A stretch of 64,000 nucleotides of DNA from contig NZ_CP048711.1 in assembly GCF_010669285.1 (NCBI RefSeq), positions 930,001-994,000 of the forward strand, written 5' to 3'. The notes beneath the pieces were generated by a model. That model was not told the DNA's origin and searched no databases. It saw only the letters and a program-made list of their open reading frames with translations. Below are positions 9,301 through 17,317 of this stretch, piece by piece. Positions within the stretch are counted from its first letter, which is position 1, and each line of letters begins with the position of its first letter. A program made the translations under genes and the position numbers. Origin of the DNA: Kineobactrum salinum. GTDB taxonomy: Bacteria; Pseudomonadota; Gammaproteobacteria; Pseudomonadales; Halieaceae.

Positions 9301-10757
9301 TCACCTGGCTCGACCCATCCAGCTGGCTTGTATACCCAGACATTGCCCTGGCTGGTGTTTTCAATACCGACGAAGACGTCGAAACCGGCGGCGTACTTCC
9401 ATTTTCCCAGGATCCCCGTTCCCACCCAGTTGGGTGGAACTTCCCCGGACGCAGGCTGCAGGAATGCTTCCCAGCCCTCGGTCGACAGTGGACTCGGAGG
9501 CACGATCCGCCACGTCTCCCCGGCACCACACCACAGCAGGAAATCGGTTCCCACCGGGTCATAGTCCATCGCGCAATCGCGTATCTGGCGGCCAATACCA
9601 TTGAGCTGGGCCACCAGGTCTGCTATGGACCCTGTCACTGCCACGCGGTGTTCCCGGTTGTCGGTGCCCGGTGTCGTGAGATCCCAGTAATAAAACGGGC
9701 TGCTATTGCTACCGGTGCGCACGACGGCATTGGCAACCGGATCGTGGGCACAGGTAGTCTGCGCCGAGGGGCTGGACCAGTACCTACCGACCCGGGATAT
9801 CTGATCCAGCCAGGGGTCATCGAGATTGGGAATGGCATAGCGATAAAGGTCGAGTGCCGTGCCACCGCCGGTACGCGCACCGATGAACACCACGCTGTCC
9901 TCCCCTGGCGTGTTGCTGACAGCGGTACAGCCATTGACATGCGAGCGGGGCATCACCGAACCGGCAAGATGCTTGTAAATATCCCGGTTCTCCCACATCT
10001 GACCGCCGACGATCTCGCTGTAGGGCGCCACCCGCTGAACATGGGAACCGGTAGTACCACCGACCTTGTCGGGGTCGGCTCGCGAGGGGTCAAACAGATA
10101 GGGTCCGGTGCGCCGCAAAACCCCAGGATCGCTTTCACTCGGCATTGTGTAGGCGCCGCCGGTGTTGTAGATGGCGCCGCCGAAATTCAGATAGCGATCA
10201 ATCCCCGGAAGATAGACCGCGTTGTCATAAGTGTGGGCAGAAGTAGGAGCCGCATTGGCGCCGTCAATCGCAGTCCAGGTATTGGAACCCACGTACAGAG
10301 TTTCGCTGGGCAGCGCTGCACGCTCCCATTGCAGGCTGCGGGCCCGCCAGCGGTAGACGTCGTTGCCTGCGTAATTGGCGTGGCCCCCGCCGTAGAGGAT
10401 CAAGTCTCCCCGAAGCTGGTCCCAGGCGAAACTGCTCCACGAACCGATGATTTTTGACGGCGTGGGATTTCCGTTGTTGTATTGCGGGCGCAGACTGGGT
10501 GGCGTCCAGACTGCCGAGAACGGGTTGCTGTTGACCTTGGCCCAGGAGCCTTCCGGCATCGCTGCCACGATATCCAACAGCGGCCCCTCTGCATAAGGCT
10601 GAGCCAGGCTCCTGTGTGGCGCGATAGCCAACACAAGCAACACAGCCAGCACTGCAAGGCTGCTGCGGCCAGACACGCCAGCGCCAAAAATCCCGTTCAC
10701 CGAGCGTCGGCCGCAACTGTCGCGGCGTGACCGGGCCGTCGCCAGGTCAAACGTCAT
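6357..10757 (-). CDS. Giant secreted repeat protein: kelch propeller, Gly-Asp-Pro linkers, Ig-like and DNRLRE modules
   Basis: The 1466-aa surface or secreted protein has a long signal segment (SLAVLAVLLVLAIAPHRSLAQ, near residues 33-53) and a kelch-like propeller to about residue 480, with LYGGGHANYAGNDVYRW. Next come a short Gly-Asp-Pro linker, an Ig-like domain (PPEVALTSPAAGTIATAGE), a DNRLRE module, a 12-unit linker, a near-identical second Ig plus DNRLRE pair, a linker of about 44 units (residues about 1136-1268), and a third DNRLRE module ending with the stop. DNRLRE modules are known from secreted bacterial proteins, often with carbohydrate enzymes. An adhesin or extracellular scaffold role is inferred. 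No sorting signal is visible at the C-terminus. The repeat number is likely to vary and may be mis-assembled. Confidence 0.8.
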   Translation of the reverse strand: MTFDLATARSRRDSCGRRSVNGIFGAGVSGRSSLAVLAVLLVLAIAPHRSLAQPYAEGPLLDIVAAMPEGSWAKVNSNPFSAVWTPPSLRPQYNNGNPTPSKIIGSWSSFAWDQLRGDLILYGGGHANYAGNDVYRWRARSLQWERAALPSETLYVGSNTWTAIDGANAAPTSAHTYDNAVYLPGIDRYLNFGGAIYNTGGAYTMPSESDPGVLRRTGPYLFDPSRADPDKVGGTTGSHVQRVAPYSEIVGGQMWENRDIYKHLAGSVMPRSHVNGCTAVSNTPGEDSVVFIGARTGGGTALDLYRYAIPNLDDPWLDQISRVGRYWSSPSAQTTCAHDPVANAVVRTGSNSSPFYYWDLTTPGTDNREHRVAVTGSIADLVAQLNGIGRQIRDCAMDYDPVGTDFLLWCGAGETWRIVPPSPLSTEGWEAFLQPASGEVPPNWVGTGILGKWKYAAGFDVFVGIENTSQGNVWVYKPAGWVEPGDPGDPGDPGDPGDPGDPGDPGEPDNQPPEVALTSPAAGTIATAGEVLTLAATATDADGSVSWVSFRVDGEVVSMTNQAPYSVEWTVSGTGSVELSAEATDDEGAKTLSSAVTLQIQAEPPPPDGELVTTVLRRGLDGYAGVADSYLSNYHKSTSFGGSSRMEFDRDNYVPLLKYAVFASEGGPVPDGAVIESARLKLHKGAYDNVVALHAMLVPWTESQASWNRPAAGSSWSVSGARGAGSDYAEQADAQLSTPFSSGWIEFDVKARLQMVSDGAANYGWRLRQLSGNSNRKQFRSSEYSSDVEQRPTLELSWRMQSGDPGDPGDPGDPGDPGDPGDPGDPGDPGDPGDPGDPGEPDNQPPEVALTSPAAGTIATAGEVLTLTATATDADGSVSQVSFRVDGEVVSMTNQAPYSVEWTVSGTGSVELSAEATDDEGAKTLSSAVTLQIQAEPPPPDGELVTTVLRRGLDGYAGVADSYLSNYHKSTSFGGSSRMEFDRDNYVPLLKYAVFASEGGPVPDGAVIESARLKLHKGAYDNVVALHAMLVPWTESQASWNRPAAGSSWSVSGARGAGSDYAEQADAQLSTPFSSGWIEFDVKARLQMVSDGAANYGWRLRQLSGNSNRKQFRSSEYSSDVEQRPTLELSWRMQSGDPGDPGDPGDPGDPGDPGDPGDPGDPGDPGDPGDPGDPGDPGDPGDPGDPGDPGDPGDPGDPGDPGDPGDPGDPGDPGDPGDPGDPGDPGDPGDPGDPGDPGDPGDPGDPGDPGDPGDPGDPGDPGDPGDPGPGVPDEPQVTVLQRGLTSGDVADTYLSRYHSSLSFGGSSRMDFDLGNYAPLIRFATFVPEGGPIPQDAIIESATLSVHKGAYDNVIALHAMKINWVESEATWNQAQDGVNWTVAGARGAGSDYEAEPDAQVSSPWNSGWVSFDVTARLQAVATGLPNYGWRMLQLSGNGNRKELRSSEYITDASLRPKLKITWRIAED
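6953..7351 (-). repeat. Nine-base minisatellite encoding about 44 Gly-Asp-Pro units
   Basis: The plus strand shows units of ggatcgcct, ggatcgccc or ggatcaccc repeated for about 400 bases without a frame change. Nearly every unit contains GATC. The array lies inside the giant repeat gene and encodes its longest linker. Unit variants occur in blocks, as expected from slippage or unequal exchange. Confidence 0.95.
7352..8249 (-). repeat. Direct repeat, copy 1 of a 999-bp tandem duplication
   Basis: This segment matches 8351-9248 base for base at an offset of 999, except for roughly ten substitutions, for example around 7806 and 8112-8127. It encodes one Ig-like domain plus one DNRLRE module. 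The near-identity implies recent duplication or ongoing gene conversion. Confidence 0.93.
8240..8350 (-). repeat. Nine-base minisatellite, middle linker (about 12 units)
   Basis: This short array has the same ggatc-containing nine-base unit as the array at 6953-7351. It separates the two copies of the 999-bp duplication and probably gave the homology through which the duplication arose. Confidence 0.9.
8351..9248 (-). repeat. Direct repeat, copy 2 of a 999-bp tandem duplication
   Basis: This is the partner of 7352-8249, encoding the first (N-terminal) Ig-like plus DNRLRE pair of the giant protein. Confidence 0.93.
9238..9310 (-). repeat. Nine-base minisatellite, first linker (about 8 units)
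   Basis: This is the third Gly-Asp-Pro-encoding array, between the propeller and the first Ig-like domain. Its units are mainly the ggatcaccc variant, unlike the longest array. Confidence 0.88.
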
Positions 10758-11228
10758 CGGACAAAAACCGCTGCACGGCCCGTGTGGTTGCCGCTGTGAT
10801 CATACAAAACTCCCCCCCGGCGGCTGTCCTCAATGGTGTGAGAAAGCACGCGTTTTATCTCTTGCTGACCTTTCACCAAAGCCATCCTGCTGTCTGTTAA
10901 GCAAGTATTACGCCAGAAAGAGAAATGCCAGCGATTCCGGAAACTTGTCCAATCGCGGTGGGACCCGGCAGGGGCTGTCATGGCGAAGGTGTAAAATATT
11001 GTGACATCTTCAGCTCGTTTCTAGGCATTGTGAACGAGACTATTGCCGAAACGGGGGTTCCGCATATCGCGGCGTTTCGTCCCCGCCGCACTCGCAGGCA
11101 TAGCGAAAGGAGGGTGTCACACTCAGGCACAGCCGGCAGCGAGGTTGTTTTTGCGCTCATTCTTAATCTACAATGCCGCGCTTATTCTGGTCGCCACGCG
11201 ATGTCGCCGCACCCTGGGAGCCCATACC
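10758..11228. other. Intergenic region between divergent genes (471 bases)
   Basis: The region separates the giant repeat gene (minus) from the acyl carrier protein gene (plus) and must hold their promoters. Around 10990-11035 it becomes AT-rich (gtaaaatattgtgac). Open frames are short and lack family features, so I call no gene here. Confidence 0.6.
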
Positions 11229-11480
11229 ATGCAAGCACTTGAACTGACCCAGAGCCTGGTTCGTTCCTGCCTCAACCTGAGCGAAACTGAGCCACTGTCA
11301 GCAGATACCTATCTCATGGGCGGCTTTCCCGAATTCGATTCCCTGACCATCACTACCCTGATCACGCGGATTGAGGAAGCGATCGGCTGCGAGATCGACG
11401 ACGACGAGATCAGCGGCGAGACGTTCGAGACAGTAGGTACGCTGGCTGAATTCGTGAGCCAGAAGATGGAACAGGGCTGA
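11229..11480 (+). CDS. Acyl carrier protein
   Basis: The 83-aa protein has the acyl carrier fold pattern. Its phosphopantetheine-attachment serine lies in PEFDSLTITTLI (near residue 38), and acidic helix II/III sequence follows (EEAIGCEIDDDEI). The ATG at 11229 has GGGAG upstream and gives the usual ACP length; longer in-frame starts would add unrelated sequence. ACPs are regular companions of the exosortase-A associated hydrolases, here at 15.7-17.3 kb, normally with an acyl-CoA ligase. No such ligase is adjacent, though a PaaK-like ligase lies at 45.9 kb. The partner and acyl group are unknown. Confidence 0.9.
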   Translation: MQALELTQSLVRSCLNLSETEPLSADTYLMGGFPEFDSLTITTLITRIEEAIGCEIDDDEISGETFETVGTLAEFVSQKMEQG

Positions 11481-11544
11481 CCTCCCTCTGGCTGTAGATC
11501 GGCGAGGTCCGCGCACACCCGGCGCGAACCGCCCCGCTACCCCG

Positions 11545-13659
11545 TCAGTGCCGGTGATGCTTGTCCGGCAGCGACTGCAGATAGATCACCAGGTCATCAA
11601 TTTCCCGGCTCTGCAGGAAGCCGCCCCAGGGCGGCATCAGCGGACTCATGCCCTGGGCTGCGCCGCCCTCTTCGATCACTGCACGAATATCCTCGGCCGA
11701 GCGGCTGGCATGGAACATTGGCGAGGTCATATCCGGCAGCTCGACGTTGAGCATCGCCGCATCCGGTCCTTCACCATCGCCCGTAAGACCGTGACAGCGG
11801 GCACAATTGACTGCATACAACGCGGCACTGGCCTTCTCGTCGTAATCGCCAGCTGGAGCCTCCTCGGCAACCGTCCGTTCCACCACATCGGCATCGGCAG
11901 CGCGCACCAGCAGTAAGACCTCCCCGCCAGGTTCCGAGGCGGCGCCCAGGGTAGTAACCAGAATTTCGCCGGAATTCAGTTGCACCACAGAACTGACGCC
12001 GCGCTGGGCATACTGGTCAGCGCGGGCAATCAGTTCAACCTCGTCCACCCGCGGCTGGTCGATGTCCATCACAAAAATCTTGGCGGAATAGTTGTCGGCG
12101 AACACGTAGCGGTCGCGCAGGGAGGGGTACTGATCGCCCCGATAGACGACCCCGCCAATCACGGCGCGGTCATAGGCGTTGTGCTCGTAGGCGTATACCG
12201 GTCCCTGTTGCGGGATATCCAGGCTTTCCCAGCCACTGCGCCCGGTGCTGTGATGGCCCTCCGCCATCGGAAACTGGTAGTGCTTGCCCGGCTCGATACG
12301 GTTGACCTCCTCCCAGACGGTGGAGCCCACATCGCCCACCCAGATGTCGCCGGTGTCCGGATCGAAGGTGAAGCGGAATGGGTTGCGCAGGCCCAGTGCC
12401 CAGTATTCTGCGCGGATATCCGGATGGTCGACAAATGGGTTGTCCGCGGGCACGCGGTAGTGCTGCACCTGGCCATGAGCAAAAGGTTGCGGTGGCAGGT
12501 TGCTCTCGCGCATATCCACATCCAGCCGCAGGATACCCGCACGCAGCACTTCCGCGGAACGGCGCACATCCCGGGGATGAACGCCCTCCCCCAGTCCCAG
12601 GTAGAGATAACCGTCGCTGCCAAACTCCACCGACCCGCCGTTGTGGAAGCCGTCATCGACCCTGGGCAGACTCAGCAATACCTGTTCTGAAGCCCTGCGC
12701 GCCGCCACGTCCGGCGGATCGAGATCAAACCGGGACAGCCTGTTCACCTGGCCATCCTCCGGCCGGGTATCGGTATAGTACAAATAGATCTGACGGTTGC
12801 CTTCGGCCTGCCCGAATTGAGGATGAAAGGCGAGACCCAGCGCACCGTTCTCCACCTCCACTTCGCCCAGCTGATCGCGGATATCCAGCACCAGTTCCTT
12901 GTCCCCTCCGCCGGGGAATGGCACTTTGTATACGACCCCTACCCGCTCCAGCACGTAGAGGCTGTCATCGTCACCGGGCGCCTGTTTTACCAGCACCGGC
13001 TGTTCAAACACCAGGCCGGGATACAGATTCTTCAGGCCCCACTCCGAAGCCGGAACCGGGTTGAACCAGATCCGGATCTGGGTAATGCGGTTGGCGATGT
13101 CACGGTCGGTGGTGAAGGCCATGCCCAGACCCAACGGCAGCAGGAAATACAGCAGCGCGAGCACGCCGCTAATGCTGAATAGCCGCTTTACCACAGCCAG
13201 AACTGGCTGCCCGAGGGCAGCGCCGACGCCGGCGCGATCGCGCCACAGCAACACCGCCATCATCGCCAACAGGTAGAACAGAGTCGAAATCAAGCCAATA
13301 GCTGCGATCAGTTGTGGATCGTAGTTGATGGTGGTGGCCAGAAAGCTGTAGAGCGAAGCCGTGGTGTAGGCGAACAGATACAACACATACTCGGTGGCAA
13401 AACGACGCGCCGAACTGAAGGCATGACTCTTCAGGATCAGTGTCGCCAGTACAATCTGCAACAGATAGACGCAGCCGAATATCCGCGCCAGGCTCCACAT
13501 GTCGCTCGGACTGACATAGACTTCGGGCAGTCGCAATACCGCCTTCGGAATGATGTTGATCTCCCGCGTCAGCGCGAAGCCCAGCACGCAGGCGAGCACA
13601 ATAAAAACCAGTTGTGCCACCGCTGCATATGTTGCATGTTTGTAGTTGAATGGTTTCAC
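11545..13659 (-). CDS. Membrane-anchored PQQ-type sugar dehydrogenase with C-terminal cytochrome c
   Basis: The ~704-aa protein has about six membrane segments in the first 200 residues (for example AAVAQLVFIVLACVLGFAL and VLALLYFLLPLGLGMAF). A six-bladed PQQ glucose/sorbosone dehydrogenase-like domain follows (GALGLAFHPQFG, WALGLRNPFRFTFDPDTG, VGDVGSTVWEEVNRIEPG). A class I cytochrome c domain closes it, with haem site CARCH (NCARCHGLTGDGEG) and a distal methionine candidate in SPLMPPWGG. It probably oxidises a sugar on the periplasmic face and passes electrons to the respiratory chain. The GTG at 13659 behind AAGGAA is preferred; the frame is open to 13800. The gene converges on the ACP gene and diverges from the TonB receptor. 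Confidence 0.82.
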   Translation of the reverse strand: MKPFNYKHATYAAVAQLVFIVLACVLGFALTREINIIPKAVLRLPEVYVSPSDMWSLARIFGCVYLLQIVLATLILKSHAFSSARRFATEYVLYLFAYTTASLYSFLATTINYDPQLIAAIGLISTLFYLLAMMAVLLWRDRAGVGAALGQPVLAVVKRLFSISGVLALLYFLLPLGLGMAFTTDRDIANRITQIRIWFNPVPASEWGLKNLYPGLVFEQPVLVKQAPGDDDSLYVLERVGVVYKVPFPGGGDKELVLDIRDQLGEVEVENGALGLAFHPQFGQAEGNRQIYLYYTDTRPEDGQVNRLSRFDLDPPDVAARRASEQVLLSLPRVDDGFHNGGSVEFGSDGYLYLGLGEGVHPRDVRRSAEVLRAGILRLDVDMRESNLPPQPFAHGQVQHYRVPADNPFVDHPDIRAEYWALGLRNPFRFTFDPDTGDIWVGDVGSTVWEEVNRIEPGKHYQFPMAEGHHSTGRSGWESLDIPQQGPVYAYEHNAYDRAVIGGVVYRGDQYPSLRDRYVFADNYSAKIFVMDIDQPRVDEVELIARADQYAQRGVSSVVQLNSGEILVTTLGAASEPGGEVLLLVRAADADVVERTVAEEAPAGDYDEKASAALYAVNCARCHGLTGDGEGPDAAMLNVELPDMTSPMFHASRSAEDIRAVIEEGGAAQGMSPLMPPWGGFLQSREIDDLVIYLQSLPDKHHRH

Positions 13660-13826
13660 GCGGTTCCTTATTACAGGTTCATTGCGTTGCCAGTATCCGG
13701 CCATTGCTGCGCAGAAATACGGGGCCTGGCAGCCCGCCAGGGCATGACTTTTTTTCCCGAAGCTGTATATTGCCAACCTCGACTCGACTGTGACAAGCAA
13801 ATTCTCGGAAACCGCAGGAGGCAGGA

Positions 13827-15674
13827 GTGAGGTTGACTCGCAAACTGGCAGGTCTGGCGGCGCTGTGCGCAGCTACCCAGGGCTTCGCAGAGGGCATTGA
13901 AACCGTTACCGTCACCGGTACGCGGCTGCCAGACAGACCTTTGGCCGCCCATCACAACCTCTCCAGGGAAACCATCGAGCGTGTGAATCCACCAACCATG
14001 GTGGCACTGCTGCGGCAGATTCCCAATCTGGTCATGTCCGAAAATGGCGCGGCCGCGGGGCACTCCTTCGCTTCCATCCGCGGCGGCGAGCCGAATTTCA
14101 TTCTGGTCATGATCGACGGTGTGGCCGTCAACGATCCCACCAACAGCAGCGGCGGTGGCTTTGACTTCAATCAGTTAGACCCGGCGCTGATAGAGCGGGT
14201 CGAGGTGTACCGCGGAGGCACCAGCGCAGTCCATGGCGGCGAAGCCATCAGCGGCATCATCCACTTCATCACCCGCCGTACCGCAACCTCCAGCCTCGCC
14301 CTGGAAGCCGGCACCGACGACCAGCACCGGGCCAGCCTCGCCCTGGCCACATCCCGGCAGGGCGACTACGCGGCGCTGTTGAACCTGTCCGCCAGCCGCG
14401 AACGCCCTTCTGTGCATGCCGATCACGAAAACAGGCAGGCCCTGCTGAAACTCGCCGCCGACAAAGACCGGAGCCAGCACCAGTTGCTGCTCAGCGCCAG
14501 CCACACCGACAACCAGTCCCTGGCCGAGGACAGCGGCGGTATACGCTATGCCAACCCCAGAACCACGGAGAGCCGCGTCAGCCGCCAGTGGCTGGCCAGC
14601 CTGGGCAGCCAGTTCCAGCCCGCCAGTGACCAACAGTGGGTCGCCAGGCTGTCCTGGAGCCGGCACCGCATGGATACGGACAACCCGGGGATCGCGGACG
14701 GCATACTCGACGGCATTCCACCCAGCGACATACAATCCGATTACCGCAAGCTCGACGGAGAGTTCTTTTTCCGCTGGCAAGCCAACGCAGCCTGGCACAT
14801 GCTGGCTGGCGCCAGCGGGCAGCAGGCCGAGGGCAGCAATCGCGGCGTACTGGACTATGGCTTTCCGCTGCCGGTCGACTTCGCCCTGCGCCAGGAGAAC
14901 TATGGCCTGTTTGCCGAAACCGCCAGGACCTTCGGTGCGCTCACGCTGGAACTCGGCGTCCGCCACGACGCTCCCTCCGGCTTTGACAACGAACTGTCCT
15001 CCCGCTTCAGCCTGGACTACCAGTTTCATCCCGGCGCCCGGGTCTACGGTGCCTATAGCGAGGGCTACAAATTGCCCAGCTTCTTCGCGCTGGCCCATCC
15101 GCTGGTCGGCAATCCCGCGCTGTCTCCGGAGCTGAGCAGGAACAGCGAGATAGGGCTCAAGCTGCAAGGGGAGAGCGGGCGGGAGATGGCGCTGATCCTG
15201 TTTCACAACCAGTACCGGGACCTGGTCGATTTCGACCCGGAACTGTTTCTGTCGGTCAACCAGAGTGAAGTCACGGCCTCGGGCGCCGAGTGGCGTGGCG
15301 CCGGACGGCTGACCCCGTGGCTCAACCTTGAACTGGACCTGACCTACCTGGATACTGACATAAAGCACTCGGACAGCCGGCTGCGCCGCCGCCCGCGCTG
15401 GTACGGCGGCCTGCATCTGCATGCTGCGCTGGGGAGGCTGGACCTGAGCCTGTCGGCCGATTCGCGCGGCAGCTTTTATGACAGCTCCGTGCCGACCGGG
15501 CCCGTGACGCTGGGAGGTTATACCGACCTCAGCCTGGCTGCCCGCTGGCAACTGGGCCCGGCCATCAGCCTGACGCTGAACGTGGACAATCTGCTGGACA
15601 GGTCCTACCAGTCCGCCGTCGGGTTTATCGACCCCGGTGCGCAGATTCGCGCCGGTGTCCAATATCAACTGTAG
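13827..15674 (+). CDS. TonB-dependent outer-membrane receptor
   Basis: The 615-aa precursor has a signal peptide (LAGLAALCAATQGFAEG) and a TonB-box-like ETVTVTG. The plug domain reads TMVALLRQIPNLV, SIRGGEPNFILVMIDGVAVND and IERVEVYRGGTSAVHGGEAISGIIHFIT, and a 22-strand-type barrel ends with the usual C-terminal aromatic-rich strand. Size and plug resemble BtuB/vitamin-type receptors, but the ligand cannot be read from sequence. The GTG start at 13827 has CAGGAGG upstream. The gene is divergent from the PQQ dehydrogenase, which may hint at sugar uptake. Its 3' end overlaps the convergent hydrolase gene by ten bases. Confidence 0.92.
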   Translation: MRLTRKLAGLAALCAATQGFAEGIETVTVTGTRLPDRPLAAHHNLSRETIERVNPPTMVALLRQIPNLVMSENGAAAGHSFASIRGGEPNFILVMIDGVAVNDPTNSSGGGFDFNQLDPALIERVEVYRGGTSAVHGGEAISGIIHFITRRTATSSLALEAGTDDQHRASLALATSRQGDYAALLNLSASRERPSVHADHENRQALLKLAADKDRSQHQLLLSASHTDNQSLAEDSGGIRYANPRTTESRVSRQWLASLGSQFQPASDQQWVARLSWSRHRMDTDNPGIADGILDGIPPSDIQSDYRKLDGEFFFRWQANAAWHMLAGASGQQAEGSNRGVLDYGFPLPVDFALRQENYGLFAETARTFGALTLELGVRHDAPSGFDNELSSRFSLDYQFHPGARVYGAYSEGYKLPSFFALAHPLVGNPALSPELSRNSEIGLKLQGESGREMALILFHNQYRDLVDFDPELFLSVNQSEVTASGAEWRGAGRLTPWLNLELDLTYLDTDIKHSDSRLRRRPRWYGGLHLHAALGRLDLSLSADSRGSFYDSSVPTGPVTLGGYTDLSLAARWQLGPAISLTLNVDNLLDRSYQSAVGFIDPGAQIRAGVQYQL

Positions 15675-16528
15675 GCGGGGTCGCCGGACGCGACAGCGCA
15701 ATTATCAGCTCTCGCCTGCACAAACCGGGCGCTGATATTCTCGACCTGCCGCTTGAAATCCGAGTTCGAGAAGGTATGGTCTGCCTGCGGCAGCCGGTGT
15801 ATCTGACAGTCGGCCCGCTCGAAGGCGGCCCAGCCCCCACTACCCAGCGCCTGTTGCTCGAATTCCCGGGCAGTGAGATCGACACCGCTCAGGATCAGGC
15901 AAACCTTGCCGTGAAATTGTTCGATACCCGCTTGCATCCGGGCCTGGTAACCGGGTTTGTCCTCTCCGGCCTGCGCCATGCTGTTGTGCAAGAAGCCCTT
16001 CGCATCCTGCAGACCCGCCTTCACCCTGACCTTGCCGCCAAGCAGCTTGCGCCAGAAGTCCAGCGAACACAGGCGCTTGAGATAATAGTGACGCACCATG
16101 GTCTTGCCCATCGCCGCGTCACTGTGCAACCAGGGGTTCAACAGTACCAGCCCCTCGACGCGCGGGTCAGTGGACGCATAGATCATAGCCGCCGAGGCGG
16201 CATCGCACAGACCCCACAATACGATCCGGCGGATGCCCGTGTCCGCACAAAAGGTATCGCAGGCAGCACGAATATCTGCGCTGATGTCATCAAAAGGCTG
16301 TTTCTCACCTTCGCTGTCGCCCATGCCCCGGTAGTCGAACCGCAGCGAGGCGATCCCCTCCCGCGCCAGCGCGCGGGAGAGCTGGACAAACTGCCGGTGA
16401 CTGCCTACACGATACTGGGGGCCACCCACGATGAGTACGACGCCCACCTTTGCGGCCGGCTCGGGTTGGTGCACGATGGCTGCCAGTTGCTGCTCGCCGA
16501 GTGCAATCTCGCAGAAACGTTCCACCAA
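15665..16528 (-). CDS. Hydrolase 1, exosortase A system-associated
   Basis: The 287-aa alpha/beta-hydrolase has an oxyanion/lid region (VVLIVGGPQYRVGSHRQFV), the family motif SLRFDYRGMGDSEGE, and a nucleophile-elbow region WGLCDAASAAM in which Cys replaces the usual Ser. A terminal His lies in QADHTFS. This pattern matches the TIGR03100 family found in exosortase-A exopolysaccharide loci. It is the last gene of a minus-strand operon from 22.5 kb and lies directly behind hydrolase 2. Its substrate is unknown even in the family; action on an acyl-polysaccharide intermediate is speculative. Confidence 0.88.
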   Translation of the reverse strand: MVERFCEIALGEQQLAAIVHQPEPAAKVGVVLIVGGPQYRVGSHRQFVQLSRALAREGIASLRFDYRGMGDSEGEKQPFDDISADIRAACDTFCADTGIRRIVLWGLCDAASAAMIYASTDPRVEGLVLLNPWLHSDAAMGKTMVRHYYLKRLCSLDFWRKLLGGKVRVKAGLQDAKGFLHNSMAQAGEDKPGYQARMQAGIEQFHGKVCLILSGVDLTAREFEQQALGSGGWAAFERADCQIHRLPQADHTFSNSDFKRQVENISARFVQARADNCAVASGDPAYS

Positions 16529-17317
16529 CTAGTCCTCCAGTAAAGCCCGGGTGGCCGGGTAGAGTTCTGGCAGGGAAAAAGTCTCGGGGGTCTGCCAAAA
16601 TACCGGTGTAGCTGTCGATTCCAGGCGAAAACTGCTCGTGGGCCACTGCGCCACCACGCGCTGTACCGCGGGTCCCGGCTCCGCGGCCCCCAACTCCTGC
16701 CAGCAAGTGAAGGCAGCGGGCTGGAAATCGTCCGGCAACTGCAACTGCTCCAGCGAGCACAGCAGCATCTCATTGATCGGGTAGCCTGCAATTTCGATAG
16801 TCTCGCCATCGCGTATCCGCTGGCGCCAGTCGACCTTCGCGCTGTCGTTGCGCAGCATCGCGCTGGCCTGCTTCAGGCGCAGAAACTGCTTGCTGTACAG
16901 CTTGCCGCTGGTCACCGGCGCCCACAACAGGTGGCGGTCGATGGAGGCGGCCTCGTGCAACTGGCGCTGGAAGTACAACAGCAGCAGAGCGCCAAAACGG
17001 ACGCCCCATAGAATGATGCGCTCGACCTCGCGGGCCTGGAGCCAGTTTATCGCGGCCAGAATATCCTGCAGCCAGAGTTGCGCGTCGGCCTGATTTATCT
17101 CGCCCTCGCTGTCTCCGGTGCCGTAGTAATCCAATATGCAGGTGGGCAATCCGTGGGCCGCCAGGTATTGGGCCTGCCTGGCGATTACCGCACGGGCGAG
17201 GTTCATCTCTTCGAACAGCGGCGGCAGGCACAGCACCGCAGTGCGACTGGGGAGCGAACCGTGACGGGTCAGCAACACCCGGCCGGCGGCGGAGGCTATG
17301 AACTCGCCGCTAGGCAT
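16529..17317 (-). CDS. Hydrolase 2, exosortase A system-associated
   Basis: The ~262-aa alpha/beta-hydrolase has PPLFEEMNLARAV, the LDYYGTGDSEGE motif shared with hydrolase 1, and a degenerate elbow WGVRFGALLLLY that lacks a Ser nucleophile. It fits TIGR03101, the usual partner of TIGR03100. The ATG at 17317 (MPSGEFIASAAG) is preferred over an upstream start because it overlaps the GNAT gene's stop by only eight bases and matches the family length. The missing nucleophile suggests a non-hydrolytic or altered role. Confidence 0.85.
   Translation of the reverse strand: MPSGEFIASAAGRVLLTRHGSLPSRTAVLCLPPLFEEMNLARAVIARQAQYLAAHGLPTCILDYYGTGDSEGEINQADAQLWLQDILAAINWLQAREVERIILWGVRFGALLLLYFQRQLHEAASIDRHLLWAPVTSGKLYSKQFLRLKQASAMLRNDSAKVDWRQRIRDGETIEIAGYPINEMLLCSLEQLQLPDDFQPAAFTCWQELGAAEPGPAVQRVVAQWPTSSFRLESTATPVFWQTPETFSLPELYPATRALLED

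Noticed and set aside
8676-10457. 593-aa plus-strand frame opposite the giant repeat gene
   Set aside because: It has no domain or ribosome site and mirrors the codon pattern of the minus-strand gene, including the duplicated module.
10754-10981. 75-aa minus-strand frame upstream of the giant repeat gene
   Set aside because: It has no recognisable features and lies in the divergent promoter region. Its end overlaps the start of the real gene.
14175-15701. 508-aa minus-strand frame opposite the TonB receptor
   Set aside because: The plus-strand frame has a complete receptor with signal peptide, plug and barrel. The opposite frame is rich in Gly/Gln/Val with no domain.
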